Assembly: GCA_022414725.1 (NCBI GenBank) | Contig: CM039463.1 | Location: 37,036,360 to 37,100,359 of the forward strand | Direction: 5' to 3' | Source of the DNA: Microglena sp. YARC | Taxonomy: Eukaryota; Chlorophyta; Chlorophyceae; Chlamydomonadales; Chlamydomonadaceae | Length of the DNA: 64,000 nt | Part shown: one piece after another, positions 34,901 through 45,269 of the stretch | Numbering within the stretch: position 1 is the stretch's first letter | Layout of the letters: each line of letters starts with the position of its first letter | Translations under genes and position numbers: made by a program | The notes under the pieces: generated by a model | Seen by the model: only the letters and a program-made list of their open reading frames with translations | What the model was told of the DNA's origin: nothing | Databases searched by the model: none

Positions 34901-37450
34901 GTCCGCGGAAGCTATGGTAGATAGGTGCCGTTGGGCGTCGCGTGGTGAGGGAGGAGAAGGGCAGGGGAGGGGCGTGGGGATGAAGGGAGGGATGGCAATA
35001 GGCAGATTGAGGAATTCTCCCCTCCCCTGGCTGCGTGCATCAGGTGCTGCCAGGTCCTAGCGGGAAACATCGGAGTCCCTTCCTGGGAGGAGGAGGCTAG
35101 GTTGCGCGCCTCAAGTGCCAGGAGGAAGGTCGCCCTCTGGGGGAGGCATGCAGGGCTGCCTGGCCTAGCCAGGAAATACCTATGTGGCATTCTCCAGATG
35201 GAGGAGAAAGGAGTGCGGAGGAGCGCAGGTGTGCATTTCAGGGCTGTACGGGAAGTACAGTAGGAAAGGAGAATGCGCCTTCGCAGCTGTGCTCTGTCTG
35301 GTGATGGTGGCTGGTGTGGTTTGGCCTAGTGGAAGAGAGCGGTGGAAATCAAGGGAATTTCCAGCCTATCAGGAAACCATGGGGATTGTCGCCTAAATGG
35401 AGGGAGGTTAGGTAAATGGCGATGGATGGAGCGTGTTGGGTAGGGCAGGTGGTGGGTAAGCGGCTGGGGGGTAGCAAAGCTGGTGAGGTAACTAGCAGAA
35501 AAAACATGGGGAGGTCCCTAGATGGAGGGGGCAGGAGTTGGAGCGATAGGAGGAAGGTAGGGGATTGGCGATTTAGACACTAATAGGGCATAGTTATTGG
35601 CGGAAAAGCGCGCTGTGGTAAATCCAGGCACCGTCTGGAAAAAGCTGCTTGGGGAGCGGGGGACGAGAGGGAGGGTCCCTAGGGTTGCAGTAGGCCCTAC
35701 TGGCAGGGACAAAACCACACCATTTGGGGGACGGGTCCCGAGCCATTGCAGGAGGAGGTGGTTGGAGCGTGCGCGGGGGCAGTGAGGAGAGTTTGGGAGG
35801 GAAGCGGTGGTGTTAGGGCGAGGGAGCGGGCGGTGGGGGATGAGAGAGGGTTGTTGGGAGGGGGAGGGGAGGATGGTGAGTGGGGAGGAGAGGGAGGCCT
35901 TGGAGATGGAGAAGAAGAGGGAGGAGCAGGAGGGGGATAGGGAAAGTAAGGTTACCCATGAGGGAAGGGTGGGTGACTCTAGGCTGTGTCGCATCAAGGC
36001 TCTCCCTGTGTGAGGTGCTGGGTGCGGAGGGAGGGGGCGGAGGAAGGGAGGGGGGGAGGGGGAGTGGACGGAGGGCTGTTTGGGCCTAGCAGGAAATCAT
36101 GGGTATGTCTCTAGATGGAGGTGGAGGGGTGAGGAGGCGTCACTTGGAGAAGAGGGGAGGAGGAGTTGGGGAGGGGTGAGGGGGGTTGTGTAGAGGAGGA
36201 AAAGGGTAATGGGGAGAAGGAGTTTCGGAGAGGAGGGAGGGCAGCGGGCTGTGGGAGGGAGGGGAGGAAGTGATTGGGCGGAGAAGAGGCAGGGAGTGGA
36301 GGAGCAGGAGCGGGATAGGGAAAGTGAAGGGTACCATGGGAAGGTGAGGTACTCAGCTGCGCGGGCTATCAGGCTCCCTGGAGGTGCTGTGTGGGGGGAG
36401 GATGGGTGGAGGGGGGGAGGGGGGTAGGTGCGACGCAGCTGTTTGCCTAGCAGGAAAACATGGGTATGGTCTCTAGATGGCAGGTGAGGGGGAGGACGGG
36501 GTCACTGGAGAAGGAGGAGGAGGAGGAGTTGGGAGGGGGCGGTGCTAGAGGAGGGAAGGTTAATGGGGGAGAAGGAGTTCGGAGAGGGAGGGGGGGAGGG
36601 GTTGTTGGGAGGGAGGGGGTGGGGTGAGGGGAGAAGGAGGCAGGGGAGGATGGGAGGAGGGGGAAAGAAGGGAAGAGGAGGAGCAGGAGGGGATAGGGAA
36701 GTGAAGTGGTACTATGGAAAGGTGGGTGTGTACTCAGGCTGTGGGCTAGTGCAGGCTTCTCCCTGGAGGTGTTGCGTGAAGGGGGAAGAGGGCGGTAGGG
36801 AGAGGGACGCAGGTAGGTCTGGCCCCCCCCATAGCAGGAACAGTGGGTATGTCTCTAGATGCGAGGAGTTTGTGAGGAGAAGAGTGAGTCAGGGAGGTAG
36901 GGGTGTTGGGAGGTGAGGGGATGTGTATAGGCAGGAGTGGTGAGATGGGGAAAGTCACGAGATCGGAGCGGGGTTGTTGAGGAGCGGAAAGGTTTGTTGG
37001 AGGGGGCCCCCGGGGACGCCCAAGGGAGGGGAGGGGGATGTCGGGGAGAAGGAGGGCAGAGGGGAAATGCGAGGAGGAGCAGGGAGAGCAGCCGGACGCG
37101 CTGGGTTACCGGGGGACAGTAAGACCAATGTGCGTCCTGGGACGCAAACGGCCCTCCCCATGGTTTAGCGCCCTCGGATAGGGTGGAGTAACCCCTGCTG
37201 TCGACGCTATGCAGGCTACTACCTGGGCGTGCCGTCGGTGTTTCTGGTAGGCGTCGACAGCTGTTTATCCAACCATCGAATATGCCAGGGCATGGACCGG
37301 GACTTTGAGGGTGAGGGGAGCGTGGGATTGCCTCAAGTCAGGGGTGGAGGGTGTGGGACGCGAGGGAGCATGCTTTGGGCCCCAAAGCATGAACATGGGT
37401 ATGTCCTTAGATGGAGAGGAGGTGCTGGAGGGAGGAGGGGAGATTGGGGA
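31940..37450. repeat. Purine-rich long repeat array with a recurring ~35-bp core
   Basis: About 19 copies of a core, CCTAGCAGGAAACATGGGGA then TGTCTCTAGATGGAGG, recur every ~200-350 bp (for example near 31950, 32130, 32450, 32655, 33010, 33320, 33665, 33945, 34200, 34535, 36095, 36455 and 37390). They are separated by GGAGG/GGTGG-rich sequence. On the minus strand the core reads SRDIPMFPAR and includes TTTCCTGCTAG|G, an acceptor-like motif. No gene is supported. From about 33.2 kb onward copies show many random single-base insertions, suggesting poor consensus quality. Confidence 0.75.
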
Positions 37451-37961
37451 GGGAGCGGCGGTTTGGAGGAGGAGGGAGGGCGTTGGGAGGGGGTTGTATC
37501 GGGCGGGAAGGAAGGGTGGCGGGTTGATCCGAGGCCGATCTGACTTGATGAACCGGTCTTCGCTTGTGCCGTGTAGAGGGGCGCGAGTGAGGGCTGGCCT
37601 AAGGGAGGATATTTACATACTCAGCACAAATGAATGCTGGTGGCTGCTCAAGAAGAGAGAGGAGAGAGAGAGGGCCGGTGGATGCGTAAAGACCGGGCAG
37701 GGCGAGATGGAGGAGAGAGGGCCTACGGACGAGCAGGAGGGGCCTGGTAGAGGACGAGTAAGCCACCCTACCCCCGCGCTCCACTCCTCCGCCGCCAAGG
37801 CGTGCGGGCTCAATTTCCGGCCTCCGTGGACTATCAGGCTCTCCTGGAGGTGCGGCTGGTCGTAATCTGACCCCATTAGGTATTGTTGATGTGGGTGTTA
37901 TGGAGGGCGACACCCCTAACGGTAGGGAGGGACAGGGCTACCCACGGCCGGTCTTAACGGG

Positions 37962-38961
37962 NNNNNNNNNNNNNNNNNNNNNNNNNNNNNNNNNNNNNNN
38001 NNNNNNNNNNNNNNNNNNNNNNNNNNNNNNNNNNNNNNNNNNNNNNNNNNNNNNNNNNNNNNNNNNNNNNNNNNNNNNNNNNNNNNNNNNNNNNNNNNNN
38101 NNNNNNNNNNNNNNNNNNNNNNNNNNNNNNNNNNNNNNNNNNNNNNNNNNNNNNNNNNNNNNNNNNNNNNNNNNNNNNNNNNNNNNNNNNNNNNNNNNNN
38201 NNNNNNNNNNNNNNNNNNNNNNNNNNNNNNNNNNNNNNNNNNNNNNNNNNNNNNNNNNNNNNNNNNNNNNNNNNNNNNNNNNNNNNNNNNNNNNNNNNNN
38301 NNNNNNNNNNNNNNNNNNNNNNNNNNNNNNNNNNNNNNNNNNNNNNNNNNNNNNNNNNNNNNNNNNNNNNNNNNNNNNNNNNNNNNNNNNNNNNNNNNNN
38401 NNNNNNNNNNNNNNNNNNNNNNNNNNNNNNNNNNNNNNNNNNNNNNNNNNNNNNNNNNNNNNNNNNNNNNNNNNNNNNNNNNNNNNNNNNNNNNNNNNNN
38501 NNNNNNNNNNNNNNNNNNNNNNNNNNNNNNNNNNNNNNNNNNNNNNNNNNNNNNNNNNNNNNNNNNNNNNNNNNNNNNNNNNNNNNNNNNNNNNNNNNNN
38601 NNNNNNNNNNNNNNNNNNNNNNNNNNNNNNNNNNNNNNNNNNNNNNNNNNNNNNNNNNNNNNNNNNNNNNNNNNNNNNNNNNNNNNNNNNNNNNNNNNNN
38701 NNNNNNNNNNNNNNNNNNNNNNNNNNNNNNNNNNNNNNNNNNNNNNNNNNNNNNNNNNNNNNNNNNNNNNNNNNNNNNNNNNNNNNNNNNNNNNNNNNNN
38801 NNNNNNNNNNNNNNNNNNNNNNNNNNNNNNNNNNNNNNNNNNNNNNNNNNNNNNNNNNNNNNNNNNNNNNNNNNNNNNNNNNNNNNNNNNNNNNNNNNNN
38901 NNNNNNNNNNNNNNNNNNNNNNNNNNNNNNNNNNNNNNNNNNNNNNNNNNNNNNNNNNNNN
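37962..38961. other. Assembly gap of exactly 1000 N
   Basis: The round number indicates a placeholder scaffold gap of unknown true size. Any frame read through it is meaningless. Sequence character changes sharply across it, from purine-rich host repeats to compact virus-like genes. Confidence 0.99.
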
Positions 38962-39192
38962 GAGAGTCTCCTGAATAGACTCTGTGGGAGGAGAGAGTCT
39001 GCTGAAGTAGAGCCTGTGGAGGAGAGAGTCGCTGAAGTAGAGCCTATGCTTGAAGAGGAGAGTCTGCTGATCGAGCCTGACTGGGAGGAGGAAGTCTACT
39101 TGAAAGTAGAGGCCTGTGGGAGGAGTGGTAGAGCATTGGTGAGGAGGAGTAACCTGAAAACGAATGTGACACTCACTTTGACTGGACGTTAA
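38962..39192 (+). other. Open Glu-rich frame truncated by the gap, over a ~33-bp repeat
   Basis: An open frame from the gap edge to a TAA at 39190-39192 reads as an acidic repeat (AEVEPVEERVAEVEPM). It is built on a GGAGGAGAGAGTCTGCTGAAG repeat, so it may be the C-terminal end of a repetitive acidic protein or simply purine-rich repeat DNA. No start is visible. Confidence 0.3.
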
Positions 39193-39398
39193 ACGACGAC
39201 AGAGCTGCTCCGATTGCACATGATGATCAGGACGTACTGAACTTGAAGCTGTGGTATTATCCTTTTAGTTCGAATGAGGTTTTGATCAATGTCGGTTCTT
39301 CTTTTGGTTGCATACGTATTGGTCTATTGGTAGGAGGATCTCAAGCGCCCTGTTGGCATAATGTAATCAGGTGCACAGTCGATGCACCAAATATCTAA
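39153..39398 (+). other. ATG-less open frame, possible exon or gene fragment
   Basis: Eighty-one open codons without any ATG. The last ~50 codons have protein-like composition (LNLKLWYYPFSSNEVL, then a Gly/Ile/Cys segment GSSFGCIRIGLLVGG) and end at a TAA. A ccttttag|ttcg acceptor-like site lies within. It could be a terminal exon or a truncated gene. No family is recognised. Confidence 0.3.
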
Positions 39399-41889
39399 CA
39401 GAAAGATGGTCGGCGGAACAGAAAAATGAAAACATTGTCAATAAAAAAGAACCACGATTTCTTGTAACATCTTGTAATTGTTGATTATTCAAAATCGTAT
39501 TGTGTATCCAACTTCCCCGCTGATTCATAACCCGTAAGGTGTTCCTGTACAACGAACGCGCCCTCATTTCAGATTCCTTCACACACCATCAACACAGAGA
39601 AATCAATTCCGCTCCAAGACCATGTTTCGTATAACCAGTAAAAATCACGGAGAGCTGGACAAACGCTCATTGGATCGGTAGTAGTGGCGTTGAGTGGTGG
39701 TGAAGAAATTATATTCTTTTAAATAAATAACTTTCCCATCGTCAAGAACGGACAAGTCATGACAACAACTTCTTATGTACCCTGAGTCCGGCACTCCTAG
39801 TTTGGCATAAGGACATTGCTGCAGTCTCTTCCTTCTCGCATTTCCTGTCTTCATCAATTCATCGTCTTCTACGTATTTCAGTCGACCGTCAAGTTTCTAC
39901 CTTGTCCTTGCACAATCTCTGCCCCAGTTTCCTGACCTGCTAGGCTAGTTGTGCTTATGCAGTCTGTCTTGAAGTTCCCTTTCATCAAACTCCGCGATGG
40001 AACACACTGACGGTTTCGACACTAACTTGGGAACTACATTCTGAAACGATCTGCGAGAATCTGCTGCCACTCCTTCGGATACATCTTCTTCAATCCACAT
40101 CGTCCACTCTCTTTGCAGTCTTTTACTGACTCATCGACAACGGAAGGCGAACGTACGTTACAACATCCCCTCGGAGTTATGGTTGTCACCGCCCACGGGA
40201 CCACCAGATCATCGTTCGCTCCACGGATCATTCCGCGTGCTTGCTTAACACGATCGCTCTTTGACAAGGTCTCCTCTGCCTCTATCCCTATCGGGAAGAC
40301 CTCACAAGAGCAATGTGCAACAATTCGGGATTTAAGATAGTCCCGTTCAGACGCAGATGCCTACGCGGTCCTTTATATCGACGTGTCTGTTGGCGACCGT
40401 ATGTTACGTAATGCGTAAGCATCCTTCTGTGATTTCTATCCAAGTAATTTCACAATAACGTATAGTGGGGCGATGACTGTGATAGTGTGATTGATGATTC
40501 AGATGGTTCTGTGGTCTCCGTGCGTTAATCAGCGGCGCTGTACTGGTCGTGACGTTAAGCGACCCTGGGTGGCGATGGCGTTCCTTGTGTCCCGCGAAAT
40601 GGAACAGATATTTTAGGGGCCGCCGCCTCCGACGAGTAGTATCGTGACGACGTGAAGCGTGTGTCGCATTGTTGTGGTTTATCGGCGGGGGGGTTAGGGG
40701 GGCCGTCGATTGGTGGCAGCCGTCGATCCTAAGCAGCTAAGACGTGACGGAGTTTTATCATTGAGATAGCGTGATAATGACGCGCGCTTTATGGCATCCT
40801 CGCGTACAAGAATACCTCTTGTTGTCAGTGACTACATTGACAACTGAGATCCATTCTTATTGCAGAAGAAGAAGATAAATACGAGCGAACAAAAACGTCA
40901 TGACTGCGGGGCTCTTTTGGTGTCGTCGTCAACAAAGGGGAAGACTTCCATGATAATGACGTCGCGAAGGACTTCGCACCTGCAAGAACTCCTCCTAGTA
41001 TTGTCTTCTTCTACTACTTCGATAAGACATAATGATCTCCAGCTTCCTGATCATATCAGTGTTACGAATGACGATAATGATGCGACGTATCATTTATAAT
41101 AATGCTATATCTGATGGGGCTGCCTCTCCGTCTTTTTTATCTCAAGGGTTTCTCTTGGAGTCCAAGATGATGCCACAAGACTCGAAGGAGGTAAGTTCGT
41201 TGTGATTGGGGCAGACAGCATTCGGTACTACTACTATCGGAATCGATGCTATAGAGTAGGGTATATCCTGCTGACCCCTCAGCGAAGGCTCGCCGCAGTT
41301 ACCGTCAGTACTTTAGGGTAGGTCACGTTTCATATATGTTACACCTGATACGCGTTTGCGTGCTGTATCTTGGATAAATGCCAACGAGCGCTCTCTATGC
41401 ATCTTTTGGATCAGATATTGAGGACATGGCCACCTCGTAATACGTTGGAAAATGGAGATCCATTTGCCACAAATTTGAGAATGACAACTGAGAATAAGAC
41501 TCCTCAAAAAGCGCAACAAACAGTCTTCATTAGTTGATTGTTAGTCGGAACTACTTCGGACGACGCGTCTTCAGACGACATTCTGTATGCCGGACATTAA
41601 CGAACATAATTTGGACTTACCTACGACATATATGAGGACCGTTATTCTTTTAACAGAATCTCCTAGGTCCTCTGAGAGGTCCGTGGTGGTGGTGCTCGAC
41701 ATCAGAAGGACGGTCGTTTCTTTGGCGACCGTTTGTTGGGTGATGTCAGTGATCGTCCCCTGGATCACTCATTTCAAGTATATTGCAGGATTCGCGTCCG
41801 CCCAAGGGCGTTCGTTTCCATTCCTGTAGCCTTAAGACTGACGCAACGTTCGCTATGGGCTTTCTCGTGTGTTGTTGTTGCATTTCGAC
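39399..41889. other. Gene-poor 2.5 kb
   Basis: Only short overlapping frames of 60-80 codons on both strands, none with recognisable domains. Noted sites: GAG|GTAAGTTCG near 41190, a good splice donor match, preceded by about 29 open codons. Apart from that nothing is supported. The region may be degraded viral sequence. Confidence 0.5.
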
Positions 41890-42078
41890 ATGTTGGCGTC
41901 TGATACATTGAAGGCGCTCGACAAGACACTTGTGAGTCTGCGTGACCGCAGAGCAGATCAAGTTTCGGAACGCATGCGACAACGACGTAACCTTGACACC
42001 GTGATGACGTCTGAGGAGTTTGAGCTGAATATAGCTTCTTTAGGAGTGCGTGGTAAATTCTCTTGCCCCAACTTATGA
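41890..42078 (+). CDS. Small hypothetical protein, charged helix
   Basis: A 62-codon frame from ATG 41890. It is Arg/Glu/Asp-rich and predicted mostly helical (KALDKTLVSLRDRRADQVSE). The stop overlaps the next start as ATGA (42075-42078), a compact arrangement typical of virus genomes. There is no recognised family and the length is near what chance allows. Confidence 0.35.
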   Translation: MLASDTLKALDKTLVSLRDRRADQVSERMRQRRNLDTVMTSEEFELNIASLGVRGKFSCPNL

Positions 42079-42212
42079 CGATGCTAGGTGCACTTATAAT
42101 CGCCGCTGCGTCCACCGCGTCAAACCGTTCTCCTGATGTTGTTTTTGCTGGTGTCGAGAATCGTGTTGTTGTTGCTTCTCATGAGGGTGAACACGTCTCA
42201 ACTTTCGGTTGA
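42075..42212 (+). CDS. Small putative secreted or membrane-targeted peptide, possibly frameshifted
   Basis: A 45-codon frame whose start, MTMLGALIIAAASTAS, looks like a signal peptide. It ends at a TGA at 42210-42212, but the next frame stays open for another ~32 codons (VEVVPTPSVFNELINP) to about 42306. A single-base error or mutation could therefore have shortened it. It overlaps the upstream frame by ATGA. No homology is recognised. Confidence 0.3.
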   Translation: MTMLGALIIAAASTASNRSPDVVFAGVENRVVVASHEGEHVSTFG

Positions 42213-43096
42213 GGTTGTTCCTACCCCTTCTGTATTCAATGAGCTCATTAATCCTCGTTGTCCGCGATCGAGCGTGACCGCGTCCGTTCGGAATGGTTGT
42301 GCGCAGTGACACTATCCGACGCTTCCTTGTTGCACCCCCTGATTAAGCAATACGAAATGTGAACTGAGGCAAGAGAAGAAGGTCCTAAGGATGCTAATGC
42401 TGGCAAATGCTAATGCTTAAATATGCTAAATGCTAATCAATGCTAATGCCTAATGCTAGAGCTAATGCTAATGCTAATGCTAATGCTAATGCTAATGCTA
42501 ATGCTAATGCTAATGCCTAGATGCTATTGCTGTGCTAATGCTAATAATGCTAACGAACTTGTTCTATGTGAACCGTTCCACAACAAGGTGTGGAAACATT
42601 ATGGACGATTTCGGATGGTGCATACCTCTTGATGAGTGCTTTGTTATCATTGGTGTCTAAACGAGGGCATGGATTTCCTGCTTCTCGCCCTGTGCTCCTG
42701 TTGCCATGAAGAAGAGGTACTTGGAGGGGGGGTACGCTTAATTTTAGATGCCCAGGTACAGATAGCAGGGGCCATGTCATTAAGGCCATTTCATAAGTAC
42801 GAAGAAAGAAAAGCTGCCTAAGACTTCGCGAGTACCTTCAATACCTTTATTTTATGCCCCTATCTGTACCTGGCATTCCAAGTGGGACCCCGTCGTCTCC
42901 GTACCCTTTCCTACATCCCTTCCTCGTCATTCGGTGAATGATGGTGGCAGTTTGTCAGATAAGGGTGTCGCCAATGGTTCTCTACTGGCGGGGGATCTTG
43001 CAACAGTTGTTCGTCATATGTCAACTCTCGTTGCATTCCAGTTTGACGAACCTCCAAGATTCAGGTAACCCCCCCAATTCCCTCTCGTTGAAGATT
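42213..43096. other. Intergenic with TAATGC microsatellite and an inverted repeat
   Basis: A TAATGC hexanucleotide array (about 42385-42552) dominates the first half. At 42749-42774 and 42854-42877 lie imperfect inverted copies containing CAGGTACAGATAG, with a ~80-bp loop; these could be arms of a small element or a transcript hairpin. No gene is recognised. Confidence 0.6.
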
Positions 43097-43336
43097 TCAG
43101 ACGAGTGTATGCAGGACTTCAGACTCTGAATCTTTGCGTGCGTGACCGATGCATTTGAGGAGGGTAGTGAGCGTGCGTTCATTCGACGGCGGTTTTCCTA
43201 AGAAGTCGATCGGCCCGGAAAAGTCGTTGGCGTTTCCTCCCTGATGGTACACATTCATTGCCTGTGGTGTTATCGTATGGTAATGCACTTGACATCTTGC
43301 GTTTTGTCCAATTGGAGGTCGCACCCCTGGTTTCAT
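43097..43336 (-). CDS. Hypothetical 79-residue protein
   Basis: The frame from ATG at 43336 follows the stop of the upstream minus-strand gene (43354) by about 18 bp. Composition is ordinary and soluble (NANDFSGPIDFLGKPPSNER). No family is recognised. Close packing with the neighbouring membrane protein gene is the main reason to call it. An in-frame upstream extension exists but would overlap the neighbour. Confidence 0.45.
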   Translation of the reverse strand: MKPGVRPPIGQNARCQVHYHTITPQAMNVYHQGGNANDFSGPIDFLGKPPSNERTLTTLLKCIGHARKDSESEVLHTLV

Positions 43337-43353
43337 GTCTTCACTTCCGCCTC

Positions 43354-43584
43354 TTAAATGAGAAAGATGAAGATGATGATTGCAAATAATAAGAGTACAA
43401 GGCAAAGTCCGAACCTGCATCTCCAGAGATACCGCTCAGATATGGACGATGCCTTGGAACAAAGAGATACTACCGATGGCAGAGATGCACCGTTGATTGT
43501 ATCCACGAGGAACGTGTGCTCACTTATTTGCAATTCGGCGTTGTATACGAACATACGTTCAAGCATGAACTCTAGCTTGGACAA
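43354..43584 (-). CDS. Small tail-anchored membrane protein
   Basis: A 76-residue frame starting MSKLEFMLERMF. Residues 1-52 are soluble and mixed. The C-terminal ~20 residues (LCLVLLLFAIIIFIFLI) form one very hydrophobic span preceded by Arg/Cys, the layout of a tail-anchored protein with its N-terminus in the cytoplasm. It is divergent from the plus-strand gene at 43654 with ~70 bp between starts. Function unknown; small single-span membrane proteins are common in large DNA viruses. Confidence 0.5.
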   Translation of the reverse strand: MSKLEFMLERMFVYNAELQISEHTFLVDTINGASLPSVVSLCSKASSISERYLWRCRFGLCLVLLLFAIIIFIFLI

Positions 43585-43653
43585 AAGACTCTGATACAGA
43601 AATTCTTCAGCGGGCGTGTTGCGAGCGTGATCATAACCGTTTGTGTCAACATC

Positions 43654-44085
43654 ATGATGGAGTTGCTTTGCGGTTTGCTGAGGGGTGCTTACAACCTCGC
43701 CGTTACTTTGCTGGGCGCTTGGAGGACATTAGCATGTTCGGTTCGAATGGACGACGTGGATGGCGACCGGCAGCTCATGGACGAGGAGCGTGAGGTTATC
43801 AAGCGCCGTAAAATTGCTATCTTGGAGAATATCGATGGGGAGGACCGTGATTTTTTGAAAGATTATCGCAATATGCGCGGTGACAAGTTCTCTTGGGACG
43901 ATGTGATCCGTGATTTCTCTCCGAGTGGTTCTGGTGGTGGTGGTGGTGGTGCGGACGAAGACATGTTCAATGAGATGTCAAGTCGCATCGGTATGGGTAG
44001 TATGTACGAGGAGGGGGAGATGGATGCTAGGGATATGTATTGGGAAGATGATAACCACAACTGGCATGAGGTCGAAACACAATAA
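43654..44085 (+). CDS. Acidic hypothetical protein with N-terminal hydrophobic segment
   Basis: The first in-frame ATG is 43654 (an earlier GTG is less likely), giving 143 residues. The N-terminus is hydrophobic (MMELLCGLLRGAYNLAVTLL), followed by a strongly acidic and charged region (MDDVDGDRQLMDEEREVIKRR), a Gly run (SGSGGGGGGA) and a second acidic, Met/Tyr/Trp-rich tail. This suggests a membrane-anchored or amphipathic start with a disordered body. No family is recognised. The frame is intact and protein-like. Confidence 0.55.
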   Translation: MMELLCGLLRGAYNLAVTLLGAWRTLACSVRMDDVDGDRQLMDEEREVIKRRKIAILENIDGEDRDFLKDYRNMRGDKFSWDDVIRDFSPSGSGGGGGGADEDMFNEMSSRIGMGSMYEEGEMDARDMYWEDDNHNWHEVETQ

Positions 44086-44136
44086 TGCTGTAAGGACAGA
44101 GATGGGGAGTTGACTTGTCTGTTATATTGTCTTTCT

Positions 44137-44155
44137 TACAGTTGTTCTCAAATAA
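44137..44155 (+). repeat. Solo Tc1-type terminal repeat
   Basis: TACAGTTGTTCTCAAATAA here is a 19/19 match to the reverse complement of 63574-63592, which bounds the Tc1/mariner remnant. It indicates another copy of the same transposon family whose body is lost or highly decayed. Confidence 0.65.
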
Positions 44156-44282
44156 AGTGGCCATCTTATAATCATCCAGACTGCAGATCGTTGCTTTTGG
44201 GCAACTTAGGGGCAGCAGGGGTTGGAGAGGTTCTCTAAAATATCGCTTATTTGGTAAACCGGTCAACCGTCTGTGTCCCCAA

Positions 44283-44322
44283 ATACATCCTTATAAATGT
44301 ATAGGTATACATCCTTATAAAT
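44283..44322 (+). promoter_or_regulatory. Duplicated TATA-like element upstream of the LRAT-like gene
   Basis: The phrase TACATCCTTATAAATG occurs twice in tandem 23 bp apart. The second copy's ATG is the first candidate start of the gene at 44321. If TTATAAAT acts as the TATA element, the upstream copy would serve that start, or the downstream copy would serve the alternative start at 44357. Confidence 0.4.
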
Positions 44323-44881
44323 GCAGGTTGTACCGTCCAGTGGCATAGCAGTGCAGATGGACATTGAACGAATTTTGTCCCGAGCCCTCCAAGTGATTGG
44401 CCTTGGAAAGAACGAATTGGCTGCTAGTTATTTTGCCACTTGTGACAAATGCGACTGCGATACGCTGGCACAAAAGGCCGAGCCGGGGGATCACATTGCG
44501 GTTTGGGATGAGACGGTGGGGTACTGGCATCACGGCATATTTGTCGGGATCGATGGCGGATCGAACTATGTCATTGACATGACGCCAGATAGTGGCATCG
44601 CCCGTCGCCTGCTCTGGCAATTTCTCAAGTCGGCGGACGGGGCAGCCATCATCTGCTACGACAGAGCACTGAGCAGGGAAAACACGTTAAGTTTGGCCAG
44701 TGTGATGATCATGGAGTATACCAACACCATGGACCCGTCTCCAGCGCACGACATTGCCAAGCGGAACTGCGACATCTTTGCGGCATCATGCAGGTTGGGC
44801 AGGTACGTAAAATGTCGTCTAGCACCCAAGGGGAATATCAGGGGGGGGGCTCCCTCCCGATCCTCAAAACTTAATTTTTGA
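44321..44881 (+). CDS. LRAT-like (NlpC/P60-fold) putative lipid acyltransferase/hydrolase
   Basis: 186 residues. After an N-terminal helix, residues 55-63 read PGDHIAVWD and 69-77 YWHHGIFVG, followed by YVIDM (83-87) and RNCDIF (148-153). This is the order of the LRAT/HRASLS circularly permuted papain-like fold: PGD, the catalytic His in the HxG strand, and the catalytic Cys in NC[E/D]xF. Known relatives transfer acyl groups from, or hydrolyse, phospholipids, using a thioester on the Cys. Start may be ATG 44321 or Met13 (44357). The gene is single-exon and intact, unlike the nearby polymerase. No membrane anchor is evident. Specific substrate cannot be inferred. Confidence 0.75.
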   Translation: MQVVPSSGIAVQMDIERILSRALQVIGLGKNELAASYFATCDKCDCDTLAQKAEPGDHIAVWDETVGYWHHGIFVGIDGGSNYVIDMTPDSGIARRLLWQFLKSADGAAIICYDRALSRENTLSLASVMIMEYTNTMDPSPAHDIAKRNCDIFAASCRLGRYVKCRLAPKGNIRGGAPSRSSKLNF

Positions 44882-45269
44882 ATTTGTATACGGAACCACC
44901 AAGCCGTAGCTGGGTTGTTGCTTGGCTGATGTGATGTTGGGATTTATACTTAATCCATTCCAATTCCATGGTTTGTCTGGGTTACTCAATACAATGGGTT
45001 TGTACTGATATAATACCAATTCCATGGTTTGTCACACTCTCTTGTCGACAACCAATCAATCAAGCGGTACCCTGAGGTGACCGTGATTATCTCCAGAAAC
45101 CAGCACTTACAGTCAACGGAATACTCAAATGAAACGGCTTCGTGTACGGCACACCTTGCGGTGTAACCTAATGTTGTCGCGACCACCGGAGGGGGACCGA
45201 GTGGTGTCTACAACAATACGAGTTTTTATTAGTCTCCTTGTACCTACTACAAAATTCATGACAAGTGAA
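44882..45269. other. Intergenic with repeated CCAATTCCATGGTTTGTC and a segment shared with 49.0 kb
   Basis: CCAATTCCATGGTTTGTC occurs twice, near 44959 and 45020. At about 45100-45186 lies sequence homologous to 49015-49106: on the minus strand both begin MV and share YTxRCxVH and an F(E/Q)(Y/F)S motif. Each contains a small perfect stem (ACACC-TTGC-GGTGT at 45151-45164; TACACC-TTAT-GGTGTA at 49055-49070). It may be a diverged small gene, a dispersed repeat, or a shared 3'-end signal. Confidence 0.5.

Noticed and set aside
32500..37200. Many Arg/Gly/Glu-rich frames on both strands in the purine-rich region
   Set aside because: Low-complexity sequence is open in several frames simultaneously, and apparent indel errors are frequent.
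37891..39219. Long open frames on both strands across the N block
   Set aside because: They consist mostly of unknown residues through the 1000-N gap and have no biological meaning.
39399..41889. Several 60-110 codon frames in the gene-poor stretch
   Set aside because: Opposite-strand frames overlap one another, none shows a domain, signal or membrane segment, and lengths are within chance expectation.
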